The notes under the pieces: generated by a model | The model's database searches: none | Told to the model about the DNA's origin: nothing | The model's input: only the letters and a program-made list of their open reading frames with translations | Shown here: positions 34,426 through 44,358 of the stretch, piece after piece | Position numbering within the stretch: position 1 is the stretch's first letter | Layout: each line of letters begins with the position of its first letter | Made by a program: the position numbers and the translations under genes | Assembly: GCA_002964805.2 (NCBI GenBank) | Contig: PUDQ02000143.1 | Span: forward strand, 716,246 to 780,245 | Reading direction: 5' to 3' | DNA: 64,000 nt | Source: Trametes villosa | Lineage: Eukaryota > Basidiomycota > Agaricomycetes > Polyporales > Polyporaceae

Positions 34426-36159
34426 TCAAACAGGAACGCTCACATCACCCCGACGAATCGCCGACTGTAGATCTTCCTTCCTCGCACACGCAGCGCTGCC
34501 TTCGTCTGCTGGATTCCTCGCGCCCCACTCGCCGTTACTCTCGCTCGCGGTCAACACGGTCGCACCGTCCGTCCCGTACGAGCGCGACGCCGACACCGAC
34601 ACCGACTGGCGCTGAGAGGCCGCGCGGAATACGACTCGCGAGGGGAGGGTGCCCAGCTCCGAGAGCTCCGAGTCGCCGAGCGCGTCGGCCGCTTGGAGGA
34701 GGTTGAGGATGAAGCGCCAGGTGAAGATCGCCGTGACACTGAGGGAACGCGGCGTCGGCCGGTGAGCATAAGAGCGAGTGGGAAGAGCGGGGTGCTTACG
34801 TCGCAATCCAGGTGGATACGGGCTGGATAACCTGAGTGGGGCGACGTCAGCGAGACGGCGTAGCAGCGACTACAGCGAGGATGCTTACATTGAGATTCCT
34901 GCTGAGCCCCAGGCCGATGACGTTCGCAAGGAGAAGAGCGCTGTATATCATCACAGCAATCAGCGATGCCCCCGTCAGATTCGGCCCCCGCAGACGGGTC
35001 TCCACGCACATGAAGTACAGAGTGCCGTCCCTCAGCAGAATCGCCGCCAACGTCACCTTGAAGTTGATCCGTGCGGCCTCGGCACGCGTACGCCACGTCC
35101 GCATGTACGTCGCGAGGAGGACGAGGACATCAGAGACGACGGACGACATGCGAGCGCCGATGATCCCTTCATATAGTGTGAATCTGGTGAGATAACACCA
35201 AGATAGATTTTGCGCATATACGCACAGCTGTTGAAGAGAAAGCGCGTGAGTTGAACGCGGACGGAAGAACGAACGGAACAGTCGCTCACTTCTCGTAGGT
35301 AACCAGGGGCAGGGAGGACAAGTACCCGCAGTACGGGGGCGAGGAGTTCTGGACGGCACCCATGCGTACAAAAGTATACTACAGGGTTCAGTCAGCGGCC
35401 AGCTAGGGTCTTCGGGCACTCCACGCAATACTACGTGAGCTAGGACGCACAATGATAATAGCGGGATTCGCCATGTTGAGGAGAAGGGCGGCTGCGAGGA
35501 CCCAGCGGCTCCGACCCCATAGTGCGTACACACGCAGGCTTGAGAACGCTGTCAAACGTGTCTCAACAATTTTTTTCGCTTGTACATCGGGCACGCATGT
35601 GGCAGTACTCACCGGCCGCCGCGATAAGTAGAATCACATCGAGGGCCGACTCACTGTGTATGATGATACCGCAGCTGCGCGAAGGAGTCAGCATCGCGCG
35701 CTTGGGTCCGCCGAACAGCCGCACCTCTGGAACAGATGGCTTCAGTGTGCTTCAACCGGCAATAAGTGGACAGAACGTACCCAAAGGGATATTCCTTTGA
35801 ACGGAGTGCTGTCTAGGACAACAAAGATCGTGCCGAAGAGGGCCGAGTACCGGACGGCATAGAAGAGGATGGTTGACGTAGAAAACCCGCGCCTCCACAC
35901 AAGGTCCACTTCGCGTCCGAACGTCAAGCAGTAGTCGAAGCACATTAATGCTAGAGGACGGGGAGGGGCGTCATAGATGGTAAGCACGTCGTCCGGGGTA
36001 TGCCTTGCAGACCTTTGGACTCACTGGCGGCGGCGATGTAGCTGGCTTCCTGATTCCAACTATTGTTGTTGCATTAGCGTGTTTGCGGCCAACTACGTTG
36101 CCCAGCGAAACGCACATTTGTTGAGCAATATCGGCTGCAGATAGGTTGGCGCCCGCCAT
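34426..36159 (-). CDS. DUF6533-type polytopic membrane protein A
   Basis: Read from ATG 36159 (MAGANLSAADIAQQ) to a stop at 34426. The first splice sites are clear: exon 36159-36116, intron 36115-36060, exon 36059-36025, intron 36024-35951. They yield EASYIAAATLMCFDYCLTFG, followed by REVDLVW, which is the DUF6533 signature (aromatic-Asp-Tyr, then Leu-Thr-Phe, then REV and W). Next come ILFYAVRYSALFGTIFVVL, LRVYALWGRSRWVLAAALLL, ANPAIIIV, SLIAVMIYSALLLANVIGLG and MSSVVSDVLVLLATYMRTWR. A cytosolic tail with ELGTLPSRVVFR ends the protein. About seven TM helices are expected. Middle exon limits are uncertain and a micro-exon is possible near 35740. The family is basidiomycete-rich and of unknown function, with a receptor-like topology. 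Confidence 0.75.
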
Positions 36160-37326
36160 CGTGGCCTTGGCTGAGGCTGGTGTCACGCCGGATCGTAGCG
36201 TAAGGTGGAGAATCTAAGGCGTAAGCCCAACTGTGGTGCACCACAGCTGTGGTTGTGTCGCGGCGCGTGCAGAGGGCGGGGCCCTGGGATGGTATGGGAT
36301 TGAGCGCAGGGGATGTACTTGAGCGTCGCGTGCACCGGCGTCAAGTGAATGCACAGATCACACCGGGATGTACTTTCAGAGCCGGCGTATGGTGCCGTGT
36401 CATACAGAGGCTCATCTCCGTGATGGACCGGTACACTGCTTTGACCGTGGCCGGTGGTTCTGTCAACTACTCTTCCGACCTATGCGGAGCATTGAGTACT
36501 CACAGGGAATTCCGATGGACATTGTGCGCAGTCCGTGAGAGCGAAGCTGTGGAGCAAACAGATTCAAGAGCCTGCGAACCTTGCGATCTGCCAAGAATGA
36601 GCACAGAACGAGTGCCCGGTGGCTGAGCCTGAGATGGGTCAACATCGCACCTGACGTGGAGAAGCGGGGACGGCCCATAACCGCCGAATCTGACTCATGA
36701 ACAGTCCGGAGGCTCCGAGGTCCGAGGTCCGTAAGTATGGCGACCTCGCACTGCTAGCATACAGCATATCATTGATTGAGATGTCATTAGTATCATGGCG
36801 GTTCGGGGAGAAGGTACAAAAGCGCCAGACGGGGCGTCCACACGCGACGTGATCGCGCTCAACGCGTTTACTGGGCGCTCCCTTGTCTATCTTGATCTAC
36901 GGCACCGGCTCCGGTCGGCTGGGGCTCTCTCTGGTCTTGCAAGTGGTATGCGCTCATGACTACCTCGGCGAAGCTAGACCAGAAGCTTAGCCCAGAGTGC
37001 AACTTTCCAGTAGTGGCCTAGGGGTGAGCGTCCGTCACTTACACATGAACGTTCTGTATACTAGCTATTTGCGCAATTACTTGCGGGGGATGTTACAGTG
37101 CATCTGCTATAAGATGCCGGGTAAGTGGCCCCCGAAGGCATCGAAATTGGGAAACTCGCCTTTCGTCTACTACTTGCTAGCAGGGTGCTCAGTACTTTCA
37201 ACGATGTTCTTATCCCGTATTATCGTCAGACCTGGTACAACATAGTAATCGTGGCCTCTACTGCACGAGCGAGTATCAGACAGGGTGTTCAACAGCACTG
37301 CTTGGAGCGTACCTTCTGACATCCAC
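36160..37326. other. Upstream region of gene A and 3' flank of gene B
   Basis: No separate gene. About 36400-36900 is similar to 39300-40060, the region upstream of gene B. Confidence 0.5.
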
Positions 37327-39089
37327 TCAAGCTGCAGCGCCCACATCACCCCGACGAATCAGCTCTGGACCATCGTTCCTCGCACCCGCAGCCCCGCCTT
37401 CGTCCGGCGGGCACCACGCGCCCCACTCGCAGTCGTTTCCGATCGCGGCCGACACAGTCGCCATGGCATGCGCACCGTCCGTCCCATACGAGCGCGAGGC
37501 CGACGCCGACGCGGACCGGCGCTGATAGGTCGCGCGGAACGCGAGCGAAGGCAGGGTGCCCAGCTCCGAGAACTGCGATTCGCCGCCAGCCCCCAACACG
37601 TCCGCCGCTTGGTAGAGGTCAAGTATGAAGCGCGAAGTGAAGATCGCCGTGAAGCTGCGGGTGCGGCGGGAGTCGAGGCGCAACGTCTGCTGGTCAGCAT
37701 AAGAGCAAGCAGAAGGAGAGGGTGCGTACACCGCAATCCAGGTGGACATAGGCTCGATGACCTAGGTGGGGCGACGTCAGCGAGACCGAGTAGCAGCGAC
37801 TGCGACGAAGGATGCTTGCATTGAAATCCCTGCTGAGCCCCAGGCCGATGACGTTCGCAAGGAGGAGAACGCTGTGTGTCACCCCAGCAGTCAGCAATGC
37901 CAGCCATCGGATTCGGCCGAGGACGAGTCTCCACGCACACGAAGTACAGAGTGCCGTCCCTCAGCAGAATAGCTGCAAACGTCACCCTTAAGTTGACCCG
38001 TGCAGCCTCGGCGCGCATAGGCCACGTCCGCGTGCACGTCGCGAGGAGGACGAGGACGTCGGAGACGACGGACGACATGCGCGCGCCGGTCATCCCTGCA
38101 CAGTCGGCATTCAGTGAGCAAACACCGGGAGGAATTCTACTCATACGCACAGCTGTTAAAGGGAAAGTGCATGAGAGCGCGGACGGAGACACGAACGAAA
38201 TAGCCGCTTACTTCTCGTAGGTAGCCACGGGAATGGAGGAAAAGAACCCGCAGTACGGGGGCAAGGAATTCTCGATGGTGTCCATCAGTACAAAAGTATA
38301 CTACAGGGGTAGTCAGCGGGCAACTGGGGTTGTCGAGCACTGCCCGCTATCATACGTGAGCTGCGACGCACAATGGTGATAGCGGGATTCGCCATCCCAA
38401 GGAGCAGGGCGGCTGCGAGGACCCAGCGACTCCGGTCCCATAGTGCGTACACGCGCAGGCTTGAGAACACTGTCAAACAAGTCTCAATGATTTTTTGTCC
38501 GTCGGGTGTGTATGCAGTACAGTACTCACCGGCGGCCGCGGTAAGCAGAATGATATTGAGGGCCATACTAATGTGTATGACGATACCGCAGCTGCACAAA
38601 GGGGTTAGCATGGGGCACTCGGGTCCACCGGACAGCCACACCTCTGTAGTAACGGATAGCTTCAGCGTGCTTCAACGGGCAGGAAGTGGAAAGAACAAAC
38701 CCAAACAGGCATTCCCTTGAACGGAGATATCTCCAGGATAACGAAAATGGTGTTGAAGAGGGCCGAGTACCGCACCGCATAGAAGAGAATGGTCGACGTA
38801 GAGAACCCGCGCCTCCACACAAGGCCCACTTCGCGTCCGAACGTCAAGCAGTAGTCAAAGCAGACTAATGCTAGAGGGCGGAGGGGGCCGTCGTAAATAG
38901 TGAGCACGTCGTACATTATATGCCTTGTGAAGCCCTTGGACTTACTGGTGGCGGCAATATAGTTAGCTTCCGCGATCCGACTGTCGCTGTGGCATTAGCG
39001 CGATGGAACTCGGGCACGATATCCAGCGAAACGCACATTCGTTGGTAGGTCGAGATGATTATCGCAGCGGTAGCGTTGGCGTCCGCCAT
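37327..39089 (-). CDS. DUF6533-type polytopic membrane protein B
   Basis: Paralogue of gene A. ATG is at 39089 (MADANATAAIIISTYQR) and the stop at 37327. The second exon reads through RIAEANYIAAT and splices to LVCFDYCLTFGREVGLVW, the family signature. Shared later segments are ILFYAVRYSALFNTIFVIL, ALNIILLTAAA, LRVYALWDRSRWVLAAALLL, MANPAITIV, MSSVVSDVLVLLATCTRTWP and FRATYQRRSASASASRSYG. Several hydrophobic helices and a Ser-rich cytosolic tail are predicted. No disabling change was found in the parts I could splice. The role is unknown; a membrane sensor or receptor is a guess from topology. Confidence 0.75.
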
Positions 39090-41219
39090 TGCAGCCTTCA
39101 AGCTCAGTGATAGGTGACCTAAGGTCGAAGTCAAACTGCGGTGCGCCGCAATCGTGGTATCGTAGCGTACGCAGCGGGAAGGGAACTGGCATCCAACGAG
39201 GCGGAGGGCAGGGGATGTACTTGAGCACGCTCGCACTCGCGCCATGTGAATGCAATGACCAGACTGGGGTATGCTTCGGGAGCTCCTCATGATGTCGTAT
39301 CATGGAGGTACCTCTAGCTGTGATGAGGATACGTGCTTCTGTGGCCTTGGTCAATGATTCTGTCAACTCTCCTTCCCCATGCTGAACATCGAGTACAAGG
39401 GAGGCCGATAGAGATTGCAGGGACCGTGAGTGCAGAGCTGTGAGCCGAACAGATGCAAAAGACGGCGAACTTTGCAATCTGCCTGCCATCGGCGAGGAAG
39501 AGCACAAAACGGGTGCCTGAGATAGGTCAACATTGTACCTGAGGTGGGGACCGCTCAGTATCCGCCGAATTTGACTGATGAAGAGACCGAACGCACCGCG
39601 GTCCTGGATCCCGATGGGTAAGTACCCACCGGCAGAATCTGAATGACAGCCGGTGCTATAAGTAGGGCTGGGTGGATGAGCCCTCCTGAGCAGCGAGAAT
39701 AGTACTTCCGTGGCAATGCATTAAGTGTGGTGCTGCCGTGGCTGGATCGGCTAGCATGGTGTCGTCGAGACTCGAATCACTACCAGAGGGTGATTCTTCG
39801 GATTCAGAGCCCTGAAGTCGGCGATTTCAGAGTATGTCATCTTATTTTACACCTGTAGTAGGTATAATAAGCCCTCTCTACCACATCAGAGTCATGAGCA
39901 TCGTAAGAAGAGTACCAGCGACTCGCGGGGGGGAGGGGGGCGACGTACTAAGTCCAAGCACCGTGGTGGCGGTCGGAGGGAGAAGGAACTTCAACAAGCG
40001 CCAGAACGGGACCGACGCGATCGCGCTCAACGCGTGTTTTGGGCGCTTCCGTGCCTACCAAACGGCTGCCTTGAACCACGTCTCCGACTCTTGACTGGCT
40101 CTCCCCCGTCTTGACTGCATGCGCTGATGAGTACTGCCGGTTCCTGAGCACGAGTCTAATCGACATTTTCATGTTGTCTCGTCCTCCCATGGCCCTTTCC
40201 AGCCAACCGTTCAACGTCTCTTCTCATGGTTCAGTGCCTTTCGTGCGCATATTGTGCAAGAAGAAAGCGGTGGAGTCCGTCTCGGGGTTGGGACTGTGAG
40301 GGAATTTGCAGTTTTTTCGACCGCTTGAGCGACGAACGACGGTGCTCGGGCGGGAGCAGGACTACAGCGCTCGCTTCAGTCCCGCCTCCGCGGCCTCAAG
40401 CTCAACTGCACTACATACGATGCAAAAAGGTATATTGCCTTGCCTCCGACAGGATCTCGCTCACCGAACTACGCTGTCAGTACTTACTAGTGCTGGTCAG
40501 TTTGAAGTAGCTTCCATAGATGACGCAGTGTACATCAGTCCGGTGCAAAGAACCCGCGGCACCTATGCCGCCTCTCAGTTACGTCTATCCACCTTGTTGA
40601 CAACTTGAATATAGTGTCTAACTCATACAGAGGTCAATTTTCCCAGCTCGTTCCTGCCTGCGAACAGCCCATCCGGCGAAAGAGTAGTTGCGAACATTTT
40701 GTTATCCTGTACAGAAGCACGGAAGCTGACCCCCGCACCCCAGGAATGACATGTTGACATAACCCAGATGCATACGCTGTCTGCGCCTTGTTCTCTGATG
40801 CAACTCGCCCCGCAGGAGTTTATCGTACATGACGTTCTACGGGGAGCCTTCCCGATTTGTCGCAGGAATGAGCCCTCGTGCTCGACGGTTTGCTCAACAG
40901 GAGGGACACATTACCCGAACAGCGGTGCCATGCCGGTATATTCATCACTCCGCACTTTTTGCGCGGTGGGAGCGCGGTATGGGACATTGACGTTGACGAC
41001 TACAGATGCTGGCCGAACCGGGACGGTCAATCAGTGGGGAAATCGTATATAAACCTACGGTCTTGCGGACTACCTCACAACAGCACCGAGCCATCCCCCC
41101 CGGTAGGCGTCGATACCACTTCTCACTCACTCATGTACTCAATTTCTTCCACCCGCCCAGGTTTGGCATATTGCCGTATATACTTCCCCGCTACCTCGTC
41201 GCCGTTGCCACATCCTGAG
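39090..41219. other. Upstream region of gene B and intergenic sequence
   Basis: The left part belongs to the segmental duplication. No gene is supported in the right part. TATATAAA at 41046-41053 is a good TATA box for PSD-like gene 3. Confidence 0.5.
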
Positions 41220-41280
41220 GTACGCAAATAGATACCCTTCACCACGGGTTTACTCTGACCGAGCCGCTACTCTCCACTAG
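41220..41280 (+). other. 5' UTR intron of PSD-like gene 3
   Basis: GTACGC donor, CTGAC branch-like motif, CACTAG acceptor two bases before the ATG. The same arrangement is seen in the other two copies. Confidence 0.6.
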
Positions 41281-41282
41281 TC

Positions 41283-42452
41283 ATGTCCGAAATCGTGAGG
41301 AGACTCCGCGACTATCTCCATCAGCACCCCTCGTTCAAGGAGGAGTTCGCGAAAGCCTTCGAGAAAGCCAAGGCGACCGGCATCCCACAGTTCGAGGAGC
41401 TGAACATCAGCACCCTCGCCGACTACCTCGACTACTACGAGTCCCTCCTCACGTGGGTGCCCTCCGAGAACAAGGATGGGACCGCGGTCTTCAACCACCT
41501 CTGCCTGTTCTACCTCGTGCTCGACATGCTCCCGCTCTCCGAGTACCAGAGCCGCATCCACCCGAGCACCCAGGCGCCCTTCACCTGGCTCTCCGCATGG
41601 ATCATCGACTACGCGCAGGAGATCGGCGCGTGGATGAACACGCCCGAGTCGATCAGCGACAAGTCGCTCAGCACGTTCTACGCGGCGCCCAGCTACCACA
41701 TGCAGGACTACGACCGCGTCCCGTGGAAGACGTTCAACGAGTTCTTCGCGCGCCACATCCCGCGCCCGATCGACGACGTCGTCGTGATCGTCAGCCCCGC
41801 GGACGCGACGTTCGACGGCTGGTGGCCCGTCGACAGCAACGCGAGCTGCACCTTCAAGGGCATCCCTTGTGGCATCCGCCAGCTGCTCGACGACAGCGAG
41901 GGAAACCTCGCGCCCACCTTCGCGGGCGGCAGGTTCTGCCACTCCTTCCTCGGCCCGAACGACTACCACCGCCTGCACGCGCCCGTGTCCGGGCGCGTCG
42001 TCGAGGCGCGCGTCATCCCGGGCCTCTGCTACCTCGAGGTCGCCGTTGTCCCGGACAAGGACAAGGACGCGGCGGACGGCGGCGCGCCACGCCTCACAAT
42101 GCTCCGCAAGCTAGAGCCCGTCACGGCTGGCGTCGAGCTCACGGACCGCCTTGCCGCGCCGAACAGCGCGGGGTACCAGTTCCTCCAGGCGCGCGGGCTC
42201 GTGCTCATCGACAGCCCCGACCTCGGGCTCGTCGCGGTGCTCCCGATCGGCATGGCGCAGGTGTCGTCCGTCGTGCTGACCGTGCAGGCGGGCCAGGTCC
42301 TCGCGAAGGGCGACGAGCTTGGGTTCTTCCAGTTTGGCGGCTCGGACATCGTGATGGTGTTCCAGGCCGGCGCGGACGTCCAGTTCACCGCGGAGCAAGA
42401 CATCCACTACCCGTACGGGAAGCAGGTCGCGCTGGCCCATTTGTCCAAGTGA
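41283..42452 (+). CDS. PSD-like (PsiD-like) pyruvoyl decarboxylase, copy 3 (short form)
   Basis: Uninterrupted 389-aa ORF MSEIVRRLRDYLHQHPSF. It keeps LTWVPSENKDGTAVFNH, MQDYDRVPWKTFNEFFAR, CHSFLGPNDYHRLHAPVSG and FGGSDIVMVFQ (Ser354, the predicted cleavage serine). Compared with copies 1 and 2 it lacks about 15 residues after FFAR, where the others read KIKPEVR then IDAP. It also has shorter loops around its central region and a C-terminus cut about 20 residues earlier, ending ALAHLSK. Catalytic residues are intact, so an active, diverged enzyme is likely. A possible 3' UTR intron donor (GTGCGT) is at 42463. It is probably soluble, with a substrate as uncertain as for the other copies. Confidence 0.78.
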   Translation: MSEIVRRLRDYLHQHPSFKEEFAKAFEKAKATGIPQFEELNISTLADYLDYYESLLTWVPSENKDGTAVFNHLCLFYLVLDMLPLSEYQSRIHPSTQAPFTWLSAWIIDYAQEIGAWMNTPESISDKSLSTFYAAPSYHMQDYDRVPWKTFNEFFARHIPRPIDDVVVIVSPADATFDGWWPVDSNASCTFKGIPCGIRQLLDDSEGNLAPTFAGGRFCHSFLGPNDYHRLHAPVSGRVVEARVIPGLCYLEVAVVPDKDKDAADGGAPRLTMLRKLEPVTAGVELTDRLAAPNSAGYQFLQARGLVLIDSPDLGLVAVLPIGMAQVSSVVLTVQAGQVLAKGDELGFFQFGGSDIVMVFQAGADVQFTAEQDIHYPYGKQVALAHLSK

Positions 42453-43667
42453 CGAGACCGCGGTGCGTGATTGGTGGGTTCTACGCGCTCGACGGACTTC
42501 TTGCTCATGCGCGTCGGCGTCTTCAGTCTGCTCAGCTGCGCGCGGGCTGCATGGGTTATGAGCCGCTCCGGGGTTTTCTAGACTGCGAATCTTGAAGTTT
42601 TGTTATCACTCTTCGCCCAAATGCGAAAATGCGCTTAGTTATCATTAGTCGACGAGGTTGCTGGTACCCTGTTATTGCTCCGTATTCCTGACGCTTTGGC
42701 TGTGTAAGATAGAGAAGTGTTCGCAATGTGATGGCACCACTGTCGAGCTTGTGCTAATATAATTTGCTAACGTCAAGCGTCGGACATGCCCTTGCTTCGC
42801 GCGTGAGTGGTAGACGCATACCACTACTTTTACAGCCATGGTTCGTAGCAAACATCCACCGACACCCGTAGCAAGCCGTAGCGTTATCCGATACCGGTAC
42901 AGTTCCCCCAAAGCCGTCTATGATATCTCAATGCTTGACGAACATGGCTGCACATCGGCCCGTAGCGTGCCATCCACGCTCGCCGCCGGATGATCGTGAG
43001 CTCCTCACGCTGCCTGCCCGAAGGGTTCACGACGCCGTGCCTGAGAGGCTCGGAGACACTCGCGCGTGTACAACTCGTCTCAGATATTCAACGGGTTCTA
43101 TTTATACATAAGCGGACAAAGGAACCTGCGGAAGTTTGTTAATACCAGGCTACTGTACAGCTTCGTGAAGCGCGAGAGCGAACGAGGAGAAAGGAGGTGG
43201 GCATGGAGCGCGCGTTGTTGAAACATGCGGGTAGGACAAGGGAGCAGCGGCCTCGTTGAGGGCCAGAAGAAATGTGACACGGGATGCGAGATGCGGGAAG
43301 CGGGATGTGCGCGCGCGGCGTCGTGGAGAACGCGTAGAGGGGGCGATCAGGACCTGTATGAGAGTTTGAGCATCGCGCAAGCAGACATGGGAGGAGGCAA
43401 TCACGCACGCATCGTCAAGGTTGCAATGGCTCGTTGTGGCGCCGAGAAGCGAGGCAGAGAGGTAGCGGAGGCGACCAAGGCAGGGGCGACAATTGGCAGA
43501 ATATCCGGCTCGGGGTGCGAGTTTGCAGGGCGGTCGTCGTGTTTGCAGAGCGGGGGCGAGAGAGGGAGACACATCGAGAAGGCGAAATCGAGTCGAGTCG
43601 AGTACAGTAGAGCAGGGTTGAGGATGAGAGGGAAGGCAGGTGCGTAGCGTTCACGTTCCGATCTGAC
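42453..43667. other. Intergenic, no gene supported
   Basis: A TATTTATA-like box occurs near 43099. A 140-codon + strand ORF (43225-43647) has low-complexity Arg/Gly/Glu-rich composition and no recognisable domain, so I do not call it. Confidence 0.4.
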
Positions 43668-43857
43668 GCAGCGGCGGCGCCGGCGAGGCGCGGCGCGGGC
43701 TCGCGCCCGCCGTCGACCTCCGTCCCCTCGAGCGCGCCGGCTCGGGGACACGGGTTGGGTCGTGGCGGGGTCCGGGTCTTCGGGGCGGCGCACTTGAGGG
43801 GACGGAGGTCGGCGGCGGGCGCGAGCCCGCGCCGCGCCTCGCCGGCGCCGCCGCTGC
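43668..43857. repeat. Large GC-rich inverted repeat (62-bp arms)
   Basis: The left arm 43668-43729 and right arm 43796-43857 are reverse complements with a single mismatch. A weaker continuation runs into the 66-base loop. There is no target duplication at the ends. The hairpin would be very stable. Confidence 0.85.
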
Positions 43858-43887
43858 AAACTGCTCCGCCGTCGGCCGTTGAGGCCA

Positions 43888-43953
43888 GAAACATACGGAA
43901 GAAAACACACGGGTCAACCGGCGGGTTGAGCGGTGTGTTTTCTTGTATGTTTC
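43888..43953. repeat. Second inverted repeat (21-23-bp arms)
   Basis: The arm at 43888-43910 pairs with 43933-43953 apart from a two-base bulge. The loop is itself partly palindromic (GGTCAACCGG/CGGGTTGAGC). Confidence 0.8.
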
Positions 43954-43982
43954 GGGCGTTCAATGGATTCTAGCAGAGAGGT

Positions 43983-44358
43983 TCACTGTCCGCGGGCAGG
44001 GTGGTTAGCATATGCGGGCAGCGGGGCAGTGGGGACGCAAAAGCGAGGGCGGGGGCGGAAGGGTGGTGGTGGTGGTGGTGGTCCGGGGAACCGAGAGGGA
44101 GACGTACCGGTGTGGTGCTGTGCATGTGCCTTCAGTGGGGGTGGTGGACCTTCTGGGTGGTCGTCCCTCTTGTGTGCTGTGAGGTCGCGAAAGCGGCTGT
44201 ACGAGCGCGGGCACTGGTCGCACTGTTGCGAGCCTGCGACGTTTGGATTATGGCGGCGGCTCTCGCGCTGGTGGGCGATGAGGTTCGTGTAGCGCTGAAA
44301 GCCTGTTGGAGCGCAACCATGAGCGTCATGAGGTGTATGAGCGGACCGGGTAGGGAAC
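43983..44358 (-). pseudogene. C2H2 zinc-finger gene remnant cut by LTR element
   Basis: The minus strand encodes FQRYTNLIAHQRESRRH (the second half of a C2H2 finger, after a plausible CAACAG acceptor). A complete finger follows (CDQC ... FRDLTAHKRDDH), then a Pro-rich tail ending at 43983. The exon with the first finger's two Cys and the N-terminus should lie at positions above 44358, but the outer LTR element starts there. The gene is therefore truncated at its 5' end. Confidence 0.55.

Larger units (their letters stand above)
34350..40060. repeat. Segmental duplication, two units of about 2.5-2.7 kb
   Basis: Unit 1 is about 34350-36900 and unit 2 about 37255-40060. They are alike in 3' flank, all exons, intron positions and upstream region. 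One shared upstream word is GATCGCGCTCAACGCGT at about 36850 and 40018. Confidence 0.65.

Noticed and set aside
27667..42452. A psilocybin-type gene cluster built on the PsiD-like genes
   Set aside because: No kinase, methyltransferase or P450 is present in the window, and the nearby MFS genes are ACS-type permeases unlike cluster transporters.
43225..43647. A 140-codon ORF downstream of a TATA-like box
   Set aside because: Low-complexity Arg/Gly/Glu-rich translation, overlapped by equally open frames on the other strand.
43668..43857. The large inverted repeat as terminal repeats of a DNA transposon
   Set aside because: The 66-bp interior has no coding capacity and no target-site duplication flanks it.
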